Origin: Fragum whitleyi
Taxonomy: Eukaryota; Mollusca; Bivalvia; Cardiida; Cardiidae
Direction: 5' to 3'
Length of the DNA: 64,000 nucleotides
Assembly (NCBI GenBank): GCA_948146395.1
Contig: OX411543.1
Location: 68,955,474 to 69,019,473 of the forward strand
How positions within the stretch are numbered: the stretch's first letter is position 1; every line of letters begins with the position of its first letter. Below are positions 1 to 9,714 of this stretch, piece after piece. The notes under the pieces were generated by a model. The model had not been told where the DNA came from. It searched no databases and was given only the letters and a program-made list of their open reading frames with translations. The position numbers were made by a program, and so were the translations under genes.

Positions 1-857
1 ATGATCCCTTTTGTCTGCGACTTTTTGGGCCATTATATTTTTGAAATACCCTTTCCTCGTAGCGGTTTTTATAGGCCCCTCAAAGAAATTTACCTCTGTT
101 AAAATATAGCTTTTGGACTGAAAAATGGTTTAAATCTTTAATTTTTGGATTGTATTTCAACAACAGGTTATAATCAAAGAAATATATTCAAACAATTTTG
201 AATGTCAATAATATTGACCAATCAGATATCAGCTTGAACGTTTGTTTATATGAACCGGAGTTTTACTTCACCTATATAGGTGTATTTTCAAAACTGAGCT
301 CTGACGTAGGCGTTGAGTCCATTACCACAGGTATATCGGGTATATTTAAAAAGGACATGATTGGGATTGAACATGATGACTCCTTTTCAAGTTTTAAAGA
401 ACATGAATGAATAAACCTTACGATCTCAGACAAGCAAAACGTTTGATTTGAAAGGTAATTTGCATCATTTTTATGTATTGTTTAAACCTGTTTTATCTAT
501 TTTGAAAGAGTACCACGGGAATTTAACCGTTAAAAGTAGATTTCGCGGCTCACCACGCAAAATCTACCTATACCTGTACCGATACTCAACTACGGACTCG
601 TGTAGAGCAACCAACATGGCGGACAAGCATAAAAATAAAAGGAGACACTGTTGATATACAAAAGTGCAGCTCAGCGATCAGATTCTATAACGTTTTCATC
701 TTGCACGCAGGTTTGGTTTATTTATCAGCCTATTACCGACACACTAGCAAAATAAGACAGAATCTTTTGACTTTTCTCTTTAATTTATCGTTATGTAAGC
801 AACAAATACAGGATTCGATAGAAAACATGAAGAGAGAACTAGTTTTGAAAATAAAAT
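1..857. other. No gene seen; one small hairpin
   Basis: No supported coding region. The open frames here are all 70 codons or shorter, unrelated to each other, and show no protein features. The only structure I see is a short imperfect inverted repeat at 536-567 (GTAGATTTCGCG against CGCAAAATCTAC). The rest is unassigned AT-rich DNA and could be intergenic or intronic. Confidence 0.6.
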
Positions 858-1838
858 CTAGGCGGTCATCCCATGATGGCCTAACTAGCACCACAGGCCT
901 GATATTCAGTTGACATCCATCCTTTAGGTTGAGAGAAATTGATTTTCATAGTTTCCACTAGATAACAATCAAAGAAAAGACCTTCGACACTGAAAGACAT
1001 ATTTCCTTCTAAACACAATAGTTTTTGAAGTCTTAAAAAAGATCACCCTGGGATCATTCCAGTGCAATTAGGTTGATATCCATCAGTTAGGTGCCGAGGA
1101 AATAAATTTCAAAGTTACTACTATATACCATATAGAGAAATGACCTCCGCCCAAAAAAGACATATTTTGCATCTGATCACAAAATTTTCGGTAGACTTAA
1201 AAAGAATGACTCAATGATCATTCCAGTAATGTTTGGTTGATCTATCAATTAGGTTCTAGGAAATATGATTTTCAAGGTTTCCACTATATATCACATAAAG
1301 AAATGACCTCCGCCCATAAAAGCCATATTTTTCACCGGATCCCAATATTTTTTGTTGGGTGATAAAGATTCACCCAAGGATCATTCATTTGATATTAAAA
1401 GGTTTCTAACACTTATGTTTTGAAAAAAAATAGTTTTCTAAGTTTCCACTATATAAGATTTTAAGACAAGAACTCCGTCCATAAAAGACATAGTTTTCAT
1501 CTGTTCCAAGTATTTTTTGTAGCCTGATAAAGGGACAACAAATGAACATTCATGTACAATTTAATTGATATCCATCAATTAGGTTCTCAGAAAAGTCACT
1601 CTTTACCATATTTGGGATTTAGTCACGCCCGTATAAGCCATGTTTTTCATTGGATCAAAGATTCTTGAACAACTGATGGTCATCTAATGGTCATTCCTGT
1701 GAAGTTTGGTTGAAAATCATCAAATAGTTTTGTCAGAGAATATTTTTAAAGAAAATATTTTCGACCGGACGCACGGACGGACGCACGGCGGACACAGCAC
1801 CATGACAATACCCCCATTGGCCTTCGTCCAGTGGGGCT
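858..1838. mobile_element. Tandem-unit repeat element, family T1, copy 1
   Basis: About five diverged direct units of roughly 163 bp. Each carries 'tttccactatata', then 'aaatgacctccgcccataaaa', then 'tttggttgatatccatcaatt'; the first motif recurs near 953, 1116, 1278 and 1441, and the second again near 1600. The right end is a 'cggacgcacggacggacgc' tract followed by 'cattggccttcg'. The same layout and right end recur at 22250-22645, so it is a dispersed element rather than a local duplication. It encodes no protein. Elements with 120-165 bp internal units ending in GGACGGACG-type tracts are, from general knowledge, common in bivalves. The left boundary, at 'ctaggcggtcatcc', is approximate. 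Confidence 0.7.
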
Positions 1839-2069
1839 AAACAAACAGTCAGTGATTTTAGAATGACAACATTTGCGAAACGTGCAAACGGGGTTACATT
1901 TTCCAAAGATTCACATTCTGTTTCCATCCTGAATACAGAGCTGGTTATTCGATTGATAGTGAATATGTTTGCAGAATCACAGTAAATGCCTTCAAAAATA
2001 CCAGATATATCAGAAAATCTCAGAAAGAATTTCGCACGTCGAGGACAAAATTGCCAAAGTCAGGTAGTC

Positions 2070-2112
2070 CTCCCCCACCCCATCCCCATCCCCACCATCC
2101 ACCCCCACCCCA
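2070..2112 (-). other. C-rich tract, G-quadruplex candidate on the minus strand
   Basis: The plus strand has six runs of four or five C, at 2072-2076, 2078-2081, 2084-2087, 2090-2093, 2102-2106 and 2108-2111. They are separated by 1-2 bases, with one 8-base gap. The minus strand therefore has six G-runs with short loops, well above the minimum for a quadruplex; the plus strand could form an i-motif. It stands out sharply in this AT-rich setting. No adjacent gene is recognised, so no regulatory role can be assigned. Confidence 0.6.
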
Positions 2113-2388
2113 CGTGTCTTAAGATTGTTTGTGACTAATTTCAATATATTTCAAAGAAGACCATTTCTCACTAGTCCGCTGTAAACTTTGCGTGAACACA
2201 GTGTACTTCATATCCCGAACTAATATTTATGGTTCATTTGTAGGATTTTCTTCGTACAGACGTGTTATAAATCAAATACCAGTCAAATGGTCAGAATGTT
2301 ACAAGTTACTGTCGAAACATAGGTTTGCCCCATAAACTCTTTTTTTAATTTGTATATTAAATCCGTCAGTTTGTTTGGTTGTTTAAAG

Positions 2389-2510
2389 GAGTTTTAAGGC
2401 GCTAAATATTATAACATCCCTTCCTATCATCCAGCAACTATTTCACATAGGTCTACGATTATCAACTCATTGTTGAGACACAAATAGTCGGAAAGGATAA
2501 AATAAGTTTG
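2389..2510 (-). mobile_element. SINE fragment, reverse orientation
   Basis: Reading plus, 'gttttaaggcgctaaat', 'cccttcctatcatccagcaa', 'aggtctacgattatcaactc' and 'acaaatagtcggaaaggata' follow the order seen in the full SINE at 26767-27060 (for example 'catcctttcctagcctcctt' and 'tggtctacgattatcgaccc'). This copy has lost its tRNA-like head and is diverged. Confidence 0.55.
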
Positions 2511-2550
2511 AAGTTTAGACACAACGAGACTCAAGGATTCGCAAATTTTT

Positions 2551-2597
2551 ACAACACCCTCTTTCCACACTTTTATAACACCCTCTTTCCACACTTA
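2551..2597. repeat. Two-copy tandem duplication, unit ~24 bp
   Basis: 'acaccctctttccacactt' occurs twice in direct succession, separated by only 'ttata'-type spacer. A local slippage-type duplication of no evident function. Confidence 0.8.
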
Positions 2598-2705
2598 TTG
2601 TCTTATGCTGTTGTGTCGCTTTTGTAAAACAGATTAATTATATATATATTCAACTTTCCAGTATCTGTACATGCTAAGGTACATACAAATTACTCTCATA
2701 ACCTT

Positions 2706-2960
2706 AGATTAATAACGTCGTGAAATCGACGCTAGTAATCGCGTTCTCAATCATTGTAAATCGTTCGCTTAGTACCCTATTCATTGCATTCCTTCTACTA
2801 GCTATTATCGTTCAAAACGTTACGAAATCGTTTAAAGCACTCCAAAATTTCTTTCAAATCGCTCAAAAAACCCTCTGATTTGATTTGTTTGCGAAAGTTC
2901 CGAAGCATTGAATTGTCCATGAAAACATGTATTGAAATACATAGTTGACCTGACACTCAT
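2706..2960 (-). mobile_element. CATCG-type MITE, diverged partial copy (A)
   Basis: It begins 'aataacgtcgtgaaatcgac', matching the family end TACAGTTAACAACATCGTG plus 'aaattgac'. It continues with CATT-rich and 'gttcaaaacgttacgaaatc' segments like those in the copy at 21386. The right half is lost or too diverged to recognise, so the right boundary is a guess. Overlapping open frames are read through this degraded repeat. Confidence 0.45.
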
Positions 2961-3046
2961 TATATTTCGCAAAATTTTGGTTATATCCGCGAGGTCACTA
3001 AAAGATTTTTTAAATATCAAATAAAATACTGTCATTGTCATGATAG

Positions 3047-3120
3047 GGTTGGTAGCGCAGAGGTTAAACCGTCCGTAAACTAGATCCATGGATATGGCGG
3101 ACCCAGTTCGAATACGTACG
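3047..3120 (+). mobile_element. tRNA-like sequence (SINE-head relic)
   Basis: A box-A-like segment ('ttggtagcgcagaggttaaa') is followed about 40 bases later by a box-B-like segment ('cagttcgaatacg'), the spacing of an internal RNA polymerase III promoter. The acceptor and anticodon stems do not pair well, so this is a decayed tRNA-derived head, not a functional tRNA gene. A related tRNA-like sequence lies in the opposite orientation at 3301-3373. Confidence 0.5.
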
Positions 3121-3300
3121 CACTCGGATACAGTAGATTTATTTACAAATTGCTTTAAATTGAATGATGTAAAAAAATTAATAGTAGCTGACAAAAAAAC
3201 AAAACTAATAACAAAATGAGAATAAGGCATGTAATTTAAAATAATAATTAAAAAAAAAAAAAACGAAAAAATCAATTTGTAAATTAGAATATGTGTCTCT

Positions 3301-3373
3301 GTCGGGAATTGAAGTCGACCCAACGACTTATCGGTGTACGGGAAGGCGTCTGTAACCACTGTTCTACCGCGTC
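3301..3373 (-). mobile_element. tRNA-like sequence, opposite strand
   Basis: The minus strand reads 'gcggtagaacagtggttaca' (box-A-like) and then 'gttgggtcgacttcaattcc' (a degenerate box B). It faces the plus-strand tRNA-like sequence at 3047-3120 across about 180 bp of AT-rich DNA that includes a 12-base A run. It is probably the head of an inverted SINE copy. The box B departs from GGTTCGANTCC, so it is unlikely to be active. Confidence 0.45.
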
Positions 3374-3504
3374 TTTTAAAAGAAAATGTGTAATAATATA
3401 AGTAAAACGGTGAAATGAAATGATCTTACGCTGTGGGAATATTCGAGCAGCAACAGGTCAGGTCATTTTAGACACTGATAATGTAAGTGGGACAAGCAAC
3501 TAGT

Positions 3505-3595
3505 GGCTCGGAGGAAATGTTGTGTTTGTACTGGTGTGAAGAACGATAGGAAATCAAGGGTAGGTGCACAAGTCGCCACGATATAGCCGGACTAA
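3505..3595 (+). mobile_element. SINE 3' fragment, forward orientation
   Basis: 'gtactggtgtgaagaacgat' followed by 'gtaggtgcacaagtcgccac' and 'gatatagccgg' matches the reverse complement of the SINE body at 26767-27060, where 'gtactggtgtgag' is followed by the GTGCTC and GTCGCC segments. It is preceded by unrecognised sequence, so this is a truncated copy. A perfect 16 bp palindrome, ggttaaccggttaacc, lies just downstream at 3603-3618. Confidence 0.5.
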
Positions 3596-3619
3596 TTTTG
3601 ACGGTTAACCGGTTAACCC

Positions 3620-5841
3620 CTAACAAGAAACCTAAAACAGTTCAAAATGGTCCAACTAAATATTTTAACGTTCTTATCAGTCATAGTAAAAATAAAATGG
3701 CAGGTAAATGTAAAAAGCAATAAGGGTCTGGCTAATGAGCCATACATTATTTATATTACCTAAATTGCATTTCTTCTGCAACCGGGCAGAATTGTTGTCT
3801 TGCAGAATGTACATTCTTACACGGTTAGGCATCCACTTACTCCCGAAATTAGTTCGCTAATTAATACAAAACACATACTCTCATCTTTTAATCCTTCTCA
3901 AAAGAGACCGACAGCAGACATTGCCGGGATTACGAAATAGCTATTTATGTTAAACTTATGAAATTGTTTATTTTCCTTTTCCATCTCAATGCATTCAAAA
4001 TAAAAAGCCTTTTGCTTCCTTTAAAGTCGGAACACGCTTTGATGACGTATAACAGAACAAGATGTGATTTATTTCAAAGTTATTTCACTTGTCTTGCGTT
4101 TATGATGCAATGACAATGACGAGTGTTTGAAATTATAAATCACTTCACAGGTTCTACACGTGTAAAATATGTCATGCATGTAATTTTGAAAAACGTTCCA
4201 AATTTTTTAAATCCTGTAAGTAGGACAGTTAGTCCACAGTTACAGACAGATGGGCTTATCGGAATTGTAGATTGTTTTTTTTTTTTTCAACAACAGCACC
4301 TTCACAATATAACATCGGATCAGCGAACGTATACAAATCAATTGAGCACCCATGGCATAGGGTTTCGTTGAAAAATATGACCTCGGTGGTGCTACTTATA
4401 TTTAAATGATTAAGTCGAAATACATGGTAAATACGTGAGACGTAGCTTAGAATCGTAATGAACAAATTGAATGGATTCACTATATCCATTGTTACATTAT
4501 TTTTCTAGTTGAAAAAGCAGACGCACAGTATGTGCTATAAAATGGTCGATCAAAATAGAGGTTGCATAGAATTCATTCTTTGCTGATCGGTAAACATATT
4601 TCTGATAAATCTTCGAAACATTGTTTCAAAATGATCTCCATTCACAATATATAAAGCCGGTAAAGGGATAATCAGTTCCGCAGATGCCGGAAACACGCGA
4701 GTAACGATCGGAATGCCACTTCGTATTTTTCTTCCATCATAATTCATCGTTTACCTAGTTTTGTTATTTCGTTGTGCATCTTCTTTCGTTTTGTTCTTTA
4801 TATCACCCCTGTTTCCTCAATTTTAAAAACTATTTGTTAGCGAAATATTGAACAACATACCCTAGAAATTTCCGGGGTTCAAGATCAATAAAAGCTCACG
4901 AGCGCCCTGAAATGCATAATGTACCCTATATAAGCTAATAAGGCATATCGAATGCATAATCAAGTTGCAAGCGCTGTGGGCGTTTTTTTTTTTTAAATCT
5001 TTAACGCTGGATTGGTTCGCCTATATATTTTTACACATTCTCTGCCCTGAAGATAACTGATATACACCATTAGACAAATAGAGGATATTGAATAAGTGGT
5101 CATGGAATACCCAATTTATTAAACGAGTAAACTATAAACAGTTAAAACCAAGGCTGCGCCTTGTTTTATATGTTTTAAATGACGAGTTTAAAAAAAAATC
5201 GGTATTTTTTTGGCACAAATCATATATTCTAATTACAATATGACCCGAATCTTTGCCAAAAATCGTCTAAATTCTTGAAATTCAACATTTCAATCATCTG
5301 CGAAACTTATAATGGTGTTTAAAACTGACGTCACAATATGACACATTTCGACGTTAATTTACAAAACGCGGCTACAAAACAGCGTTGATATTCACTTTGA
5401 GCTCATTTTCATAGTTATTCCACTACTGTAATAACATCCGGTCAATATAAAAATATTAAATGGGATCATTTCACCCCCGAGAAGTAGGTCATGTTATAAA
5501 TGCTTTTATTTACTTGATCATTATAATTTTTCTGTTGGAGTCGTTGTTCAATTCTTGTTCAACGTTGTACATGTACATTTTAGAATGAGCCTAAATCCAT
5601 TGAATTGAAACGAAACTTTCACCTTTTTTGGATGGGCTGAAAAGAAATACTAGATGACTATGTAAACCTTAACTAGGTTGTCTACTTTCCATGTTGAATT
5701 TATACGTTGTGCAAGTCCACCACATACGAACATGAAGTATATGTAGGCGTACATTAGCAGTCATAGCGTGCACTTTTTTCGATAAACTAGTGGGTGAAAC
5801 CCCCACGTAGGAACAGAAAGGATACTCTTTCAACGAATAAA
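3620..5841. other. Long AT-rich stretch, no feature recognised
   Basis: No tRNA-like, TIR or tandem structure and no convincing coding sequence. It contains short homopolymer runs only (T12 near 4275, T10 near 4985). The 60-80 codon frames overlap each other on both strands and look like chance. Confidence 0.5.
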
Positions 5842-5971
5842 GCCCTGCGCGCAGGATGACAAAACGGTACACACTGTTTGCAGATATATCCCGCTTTGCA
5901 CGTACACGTGCTTGCAAAGAGGGGTATAATCGGCAAGCAGTTTGCACTGATTTTGATCCTTTACACAGGGC
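5842..5971. mobile_element. Hairpin MITE (GCCCTG...CAGGGC family), copy 1
   Basis: The ends GCCCTG (5842) and CAGGGC (5971) are inverted. The interior is also palindromic: 'cactgtttgcagatatatcc' and 'cgctttgcacgt' on the left mirror 'acgtgcttgcaaag' and 'gcaagcagtttgcactg' on the right. The motif order is CCTGCG, AGGATGACAAAACGG, ACTGTTTGCA, CCCGCTTTGCACGT, then the mirror. It is shared with 25649-25782 and 50689-50796. Minus-strand open frames across 5669-6102 run through this repeat and are not taken as genes. Confidence 0.75.
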
Positions 5972-6686
5972 AGATCCATACATATATTTGTGCGGGAATG
6001 TTTCAAAATACTACATCTAATTTGAATAGAGAAAACTATTTCTGTTAAAAGGTCAAAAATAAGATATTGAAATCTCAAAAGAAGAGAAAACAAATGGGCC
6101 ATCTTTAAACCATAAATAATTATAACTGGTAATTAAGTTTTTTCATGTTATCTGTTATGCAATTCCTAACACGTGGGACTACTAAAAAAACATGAAATAT
6201 GGCCAATGTTTGATAGTAATGACCAGCTACTAATAGTTTTGTTATTTTCTCATTAGAATCTGTCATTAAAACCACGTGTGGATACAGCATCAGTAACAAT
6301 TATTTTGGGCTAACAGTCAGGAGAAACTTGGCTTATCTGGCAATATTTTCCTACTATTGCCACACAACTGGAAGCCTCATTAATATGTATTATCAACTAT
6401 GTGTTAATCATAGCCTCTGATATTTTATTCCCCTTACTTGCGGTCACAATTATCAGGTAACAATTACCAAATCTTATGTAATACCATTTGCATGTTGTTA
6501 TCACACATTCTGATCTAGGCAAATCTGTGTTTCAATTTATACTGACTTTATCTGCTTAGTATGATTTAGAGAACTTATGGGCATATATTACAAATTGTCA
6601 AAAGGAGCGGATGGTAAGAATCCTATACAAGAAGATTTTTTTTAAAATATATCTGTTTCCAACCCTAAGTTTTAGATATGTGACAA

Positions 6687-6945
6687 GTCAAGTGAAATTG
6701 GACCATCTGGTTAACCTGTAAAGTGTTGGTCCTACTCTGATTGTGGGACCTGCGCAGGCTGACTAGCATCGAAACTTTTTTCGCATTTATAAGATTTTAT
6801 GAATCTATAATGATCATTCTATCTTTCTGTGAAAGAACTAATGAAATGCAGTATCGGGTTGACCTCTGATGGAACAGATCTCTTTCTACAATATAGATTT
6901 TTCGGAATTCCCAGATGGTCCTTTTTAGTTTAATGGGTCACATAT
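6687..6945. repeat. Dispersed repeat, copy 1 of a pair
   Basis: An ordered series of blocks is shared with 28980-29205: 'ttggaccatctggttaacct' / 'atggaccatcttgatacatg'; 'gactagcatcgaaac' / 'ggtcagtctgaac'; 'tgatcattctatctttctgt' / 'tgaccattctgtcttcctgt'; 'gacctctgatggaacagat' / 'gacctccgattgatc'; 'cccagatggtcctttttag' / 'cacagatggtccttctctcg'; then 'gggtcaca'. No coding content. The class of repeat is unknown to me. Confidence 0.65.
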
Positions 6946-7804
6946 TTATAAATATGTTCAAATTGACATCAAGGATAACCGACAATTGTATACAACAAAA
7001 CAAGTCAAAAAACTTATTTTAGTGGTGTTCCTCGAGATTTGTAGATTTTGTTTTAATGAAAAATCGGCTTCACACCTCCAGAAACATAATTTTGAGTAAA
7101 CAGATATGCTGTAAGCTTTTGCATAAATAGTCAGAAAGGAAATCTTCTTCTGATCAAATTATAACATTTTAGCTTAATGTAATTAGAAAGTTAAATTAAT
7201 ATTTTTAAATTCAATTGGTCATTTAACTAAAAGACCTTTCACACTATCAGTTTAATAACTCCATGATTTAAGAAACCACATTTTATTGTTCTCTAACGTT
7301 TTTAGATTGCGACATGAACATGTCACTAAAGGAATAATCTGAATGAGAAAAAAAAGTCTGAATGAAATTTTAACTTTAGCTAGCAATCATTGTAAAGATG
7401 CACTTAAACATCTTCAAAATGAAATATATTTAGCAAATACATTGTACAAACACCGGACAATGGCAGGGTAGTCGACAACTGGTTGTCTATCTTTTGGTGA
7501 TAATCATTTTATTTCATTCATTAATCTATAGCTCACCTGAGCACAGAGTGCTCAAGGTGAGCTATTGAAGTTGCTAAAGAATTTAATTTCATCAAAAATT
7601 GGTTTCCATGGTAATGGAAATGCTGAAAATTGGACAAAACTTGACTAAAATCTTAGATAAATTTCTTCTCCTCCTAAACACAAGGGCAATCCAGCTGAAA
7701 CTTGGCATGTATGTTCCTTGGGTAAAGCTCTTCAAAAATTGTTAAAAAATTTCAATTTTATGAAAAATTCTGGTTTTCATGGTAAAGGAAATACTGAAAA
7801 TAGC

Positions 7805-7826
7805 AAAAAAAAAAAAAAAAAAAAAA
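7805..7826. repeat. Poly(A) run of 22
   Basis: An uninterrupted run of 22 A inside the CTCACCTGAG element, between 'gaaaatagc' and 'tgatgaaaatcttag'. It replaces the normal 'caaaa' at this point of the unit, so it is an expansion within the element and not a retrotransposon tail. Confidence 0.9.
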
Positions 7827-8282
7827 TGATGAAAATCTTAGAAAAAAAATCTTCTTCTCCTAAACCACCAGGCCAATCAAGCTGAAACAAAGCATGAATG
7901 ATCCTTTGGTAAAACCCTTACAAAGCTGTTGAAAAAAATTAATTTCATAAAAAATTCTGGATTCTTCTCCTCATAAATTACTGGGCCAATCAAGCTGAAA
8001 CGTGGCAGGGATGTTCTTTGGGTGAAAACTTCAAAAGTTGTTAAAAGAATTTAATTCCGTGGGAACATAAAGGCCAAAAATTGCCGAAAATCTGAGGAAA
8101 AAATCTTCTTCTAAACCACTTAACCAATTAAGCTAAGACTTAGTAGGAATGTTCCTTGTATGAAGCTCTACCAAAGTTGTAAAATGAATTTTATTCAATC
8201 AAAAACTCTGGTGTCCATGGTTTTTGAAATGTAAAAAATTGCCAAAATTCTTAGAAAAAATTCATCTTCTCCTGGACCTGAG

Positions 8283-8509
8283 GTTATAAACTTTTCTAAG
8301 GCTCATTACAAAATTTTCTCAAATTTCAATTTGAGGTTAAAGCCGTAAATCTGTTCTAATACTCATTTTAATGTATAAACATAAAAGATAGTATTAATAA
8401 GTTATTATAAACAATAACTTATTAATATTATCTTTTATTTACATGCATTCCTTTTGAAATTTAAAATTTGAAAAAAATTCTCAGTTGAGCCTGAGAAAAG
8501 TTTTATAAC
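8283..8509. mobile_element. Palindromic MITE nested in the host repeat
   Basis: Its ends are inverted: GTTATAAACTTTTCTAAGGC on the left against 'gagcctgagaaaagttttat' and 'aac' on the right. The centre is a near-perfect hairpin: 26-base arms 8381-8406 and 8413-8438, one mismatch, 6-base loop. The flanks 'cttctcctggacctgag' and 'atcggaccctgaaccattgg' together resemble the uninterrupted host-unit sequence 'cttctcctaaaccactgggc', so it inserted into an existing unit. The exact target duplication is unclear; 'ggacctga' and 'ggaccctga' are candidates. Confidence 0.75.
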
Positions 8510-8806
8510 ATCGGACCCTGAACCATTGGGCCAATTAAACTTAAACTTGGCAAGAATGTTCAAATGGTGTAGGTCCACTGAAGTTGTTAAAAGAATTCAA
8601 TTTCATCAATAACTCTGATTGCCATTGTAAGAGAAAGGTTAAAAATTTAAGAAATTTTAAAAATAAAATAAAATTGCAGTAGGACGAAATTAGTCTGACT
8701 GTTTTGTCAAAACCATCATAAATGTACTTATGGGTACTTATGACATGGCTGATAAGTTATGACTTGACCTACTCAGGTGAGCGATATGGGACTATCATGG
8801 TCGTCT

Positions 8807-9146
8807 TGTTACGTACGAACTGTCCCCAACTGAAAAATAGCTGAAAGATATCCGCCGTGGGTCGGTGTGGAACCCACACGTATAACAATATTCAATAAAT
8901 AGTTTACAAGTCCAATGCGCTAACCATTGAGCCAAAGAAAATCTTCACTGACACAGTTGTCAGACATTGTATTTAAACAAACGAAGCTATGTGGTGAGAG
9001 AAGTCTCCCATAACACACTCCCCCTCAAGAGTCATCATATATTGATGACGATAAGCCTATCTAGGCAGTAATGTGCTTTCTGAGCTAACCAAGTCGGTAC
9101 AATGCCGACATAAATGGCTCATTGGCCAATCTCAGAGGAGCCCCCA
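8807..9146 (-). mobile_element. 340 bp tRNA-related repeat, copy 1 (intact)
   Basis: The minus strand contains a tRNA-like head at about 8855-8940: 'tggctcaatggttagcgcat' is a good box A and 'gtgggttccacaccg' a partial box B, with an insert widening the anticodon-to-T-arm interval. It continues into 'cagttggggacagttcgtac'. The whole 340 bp segment recurs from 9147, where it is split by the foldback element. A single GGTGAG sits at 8993-8998, the position at which copy 2 is interrupted, so this copy shows the pre-insertion state. Confidence 0.65.
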
Positions 9147-9336
9147 TGTTATGTACTAACTGTCCCCAACCGAAGCATAGCTGAAAATAATCGACGTGAG
9201 CCGATTTTGAACCAAGGAGGACAAGTAATATTCAATAAATGGTTTATAAGTCCAATGCGCTAACCACTGAGCAAAAGAGGATCTTCCCTGTCAGACATTG
9301 TATGGAAATCAACGAAGCTAGAAGGACAGTGGTGAG
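9147..9336 (-). mobile_element. 340 bp tRNA-related repeat, copy 2, part before the insertion
   Basis: Starts 'tgttatgtactaactgtccc', matching 'tgttacgtacgaactgtccc' at 8807. It carries the same tRNA-like region at about 9195-9280 ('agtccaatgcgctaaccact' on plus). It runs to GGTGAG at 9331-9336, where the foldback element begins; the remainder continues at 13730. Confidence 0.65.
9331..9336. repeat. Left target-site duplication, GGTGAG
   Basis: GGTGAG directly precedes the element's first base and recurs directly after its last base at 13730-13735. The paralogous unoccupied site at 8993-8998 has it once, followed by 16 bases that align without gaps to the right flank ('agaagtctcccataac' against 'cgtggtcttccataac'). 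This favours a 6 bp duplication over the alternative TA dinucleotide reading. Confidence 0.75.
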
Positions 9337-9714
9337 TATGGAACGCCACAGCTGTCATATGTTTTGAAGTATAGTGTTAATATGCCCAATTTCTATATTA
9401 AAATGTTTAAATCAAGTGTAATTATGCTCAAATATAGTGTTGATTTGTCCGAACTATATCATATAATGTCAAAAGGAAGTCTGGTTACATGCAAAATGAG
9501 TATTGACTTGTCTATACGAAAACTTATCATCCCAAAAGGTACGTTGATTATGGCAACATTTTGTGCTGACCTGTCTTAACATTATCTGATTGTGTCAAAC
9601 GGTGGTGTCGTTAAGGCAAAGCATGGTGTTGACTTGTCTTAGAATTACATCATTATTAAAAACGTAGTGTAATTACGTCTAAATAATGTGTTGGCTTGCC
9701 AATGCACTACTTTT
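9337..9714 (+). repeat. Outer left arm of the foldback element
   Basis: After the 32-base terminus, diverged ~62 bp monomers run to 9714. Recurring cores are 'atagtgttgatttgtccga', 'gagtattgacttgtctatac', 'tgtgctgacctgtctta' and 'tggtgttgacttgtctta'. It aligns with the reverse complement of 13322-13729 at roughly 90 per cent or better by eye. The right counterpart is about 30 bases longer because of an extra piece near 13336-13365. Confidence 0.8.

Larger units (their letters stand above)
7530..8806. mobile_element. CTCACCTGAG-ended repeat element with internal units
   Basis: The left end GCTCACCTGAG (7531-7541) and right end CTCAGGTGAGC (8772-8782) are inverted 11-mers. The left end itself folds: AGCTCACCTGAGC against GCTCAAGGTGAGCT at 7530-7563. 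The interior is made of diverged units containing 'aattctggtttccatggtaa', 'atcttcttctcctaaaccac', 'gggccaatcaagctgaaac', 'ttggcatgaatgttccttgg' and 'agttgttaaaagaattcaat'. One unit is interrupted by the MITE at 8283-8509. It encodes no protein. The right tail to about 8806 ('atgggactatcatggtcgtc') is included because it usually belongs to this class in bivalves, as far as I recall. Confidence 0.7.

Noticed and set aside
2832..3359. 175-codon minus-strand frame, the longest in the window
   Set aside because: It reads through a minus-strand tRNA-like sequence, a poly(A) run (giving a Phe-rich stretch), another tRNA-like sequence and a MITE relic. No protein domain is recognisable.
5669..6102. 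Two overlapping minus-strand frames of 104 and 90 codons
   Set aside because: Both run through the hairpin MITE at 5842-5971 in different frames.
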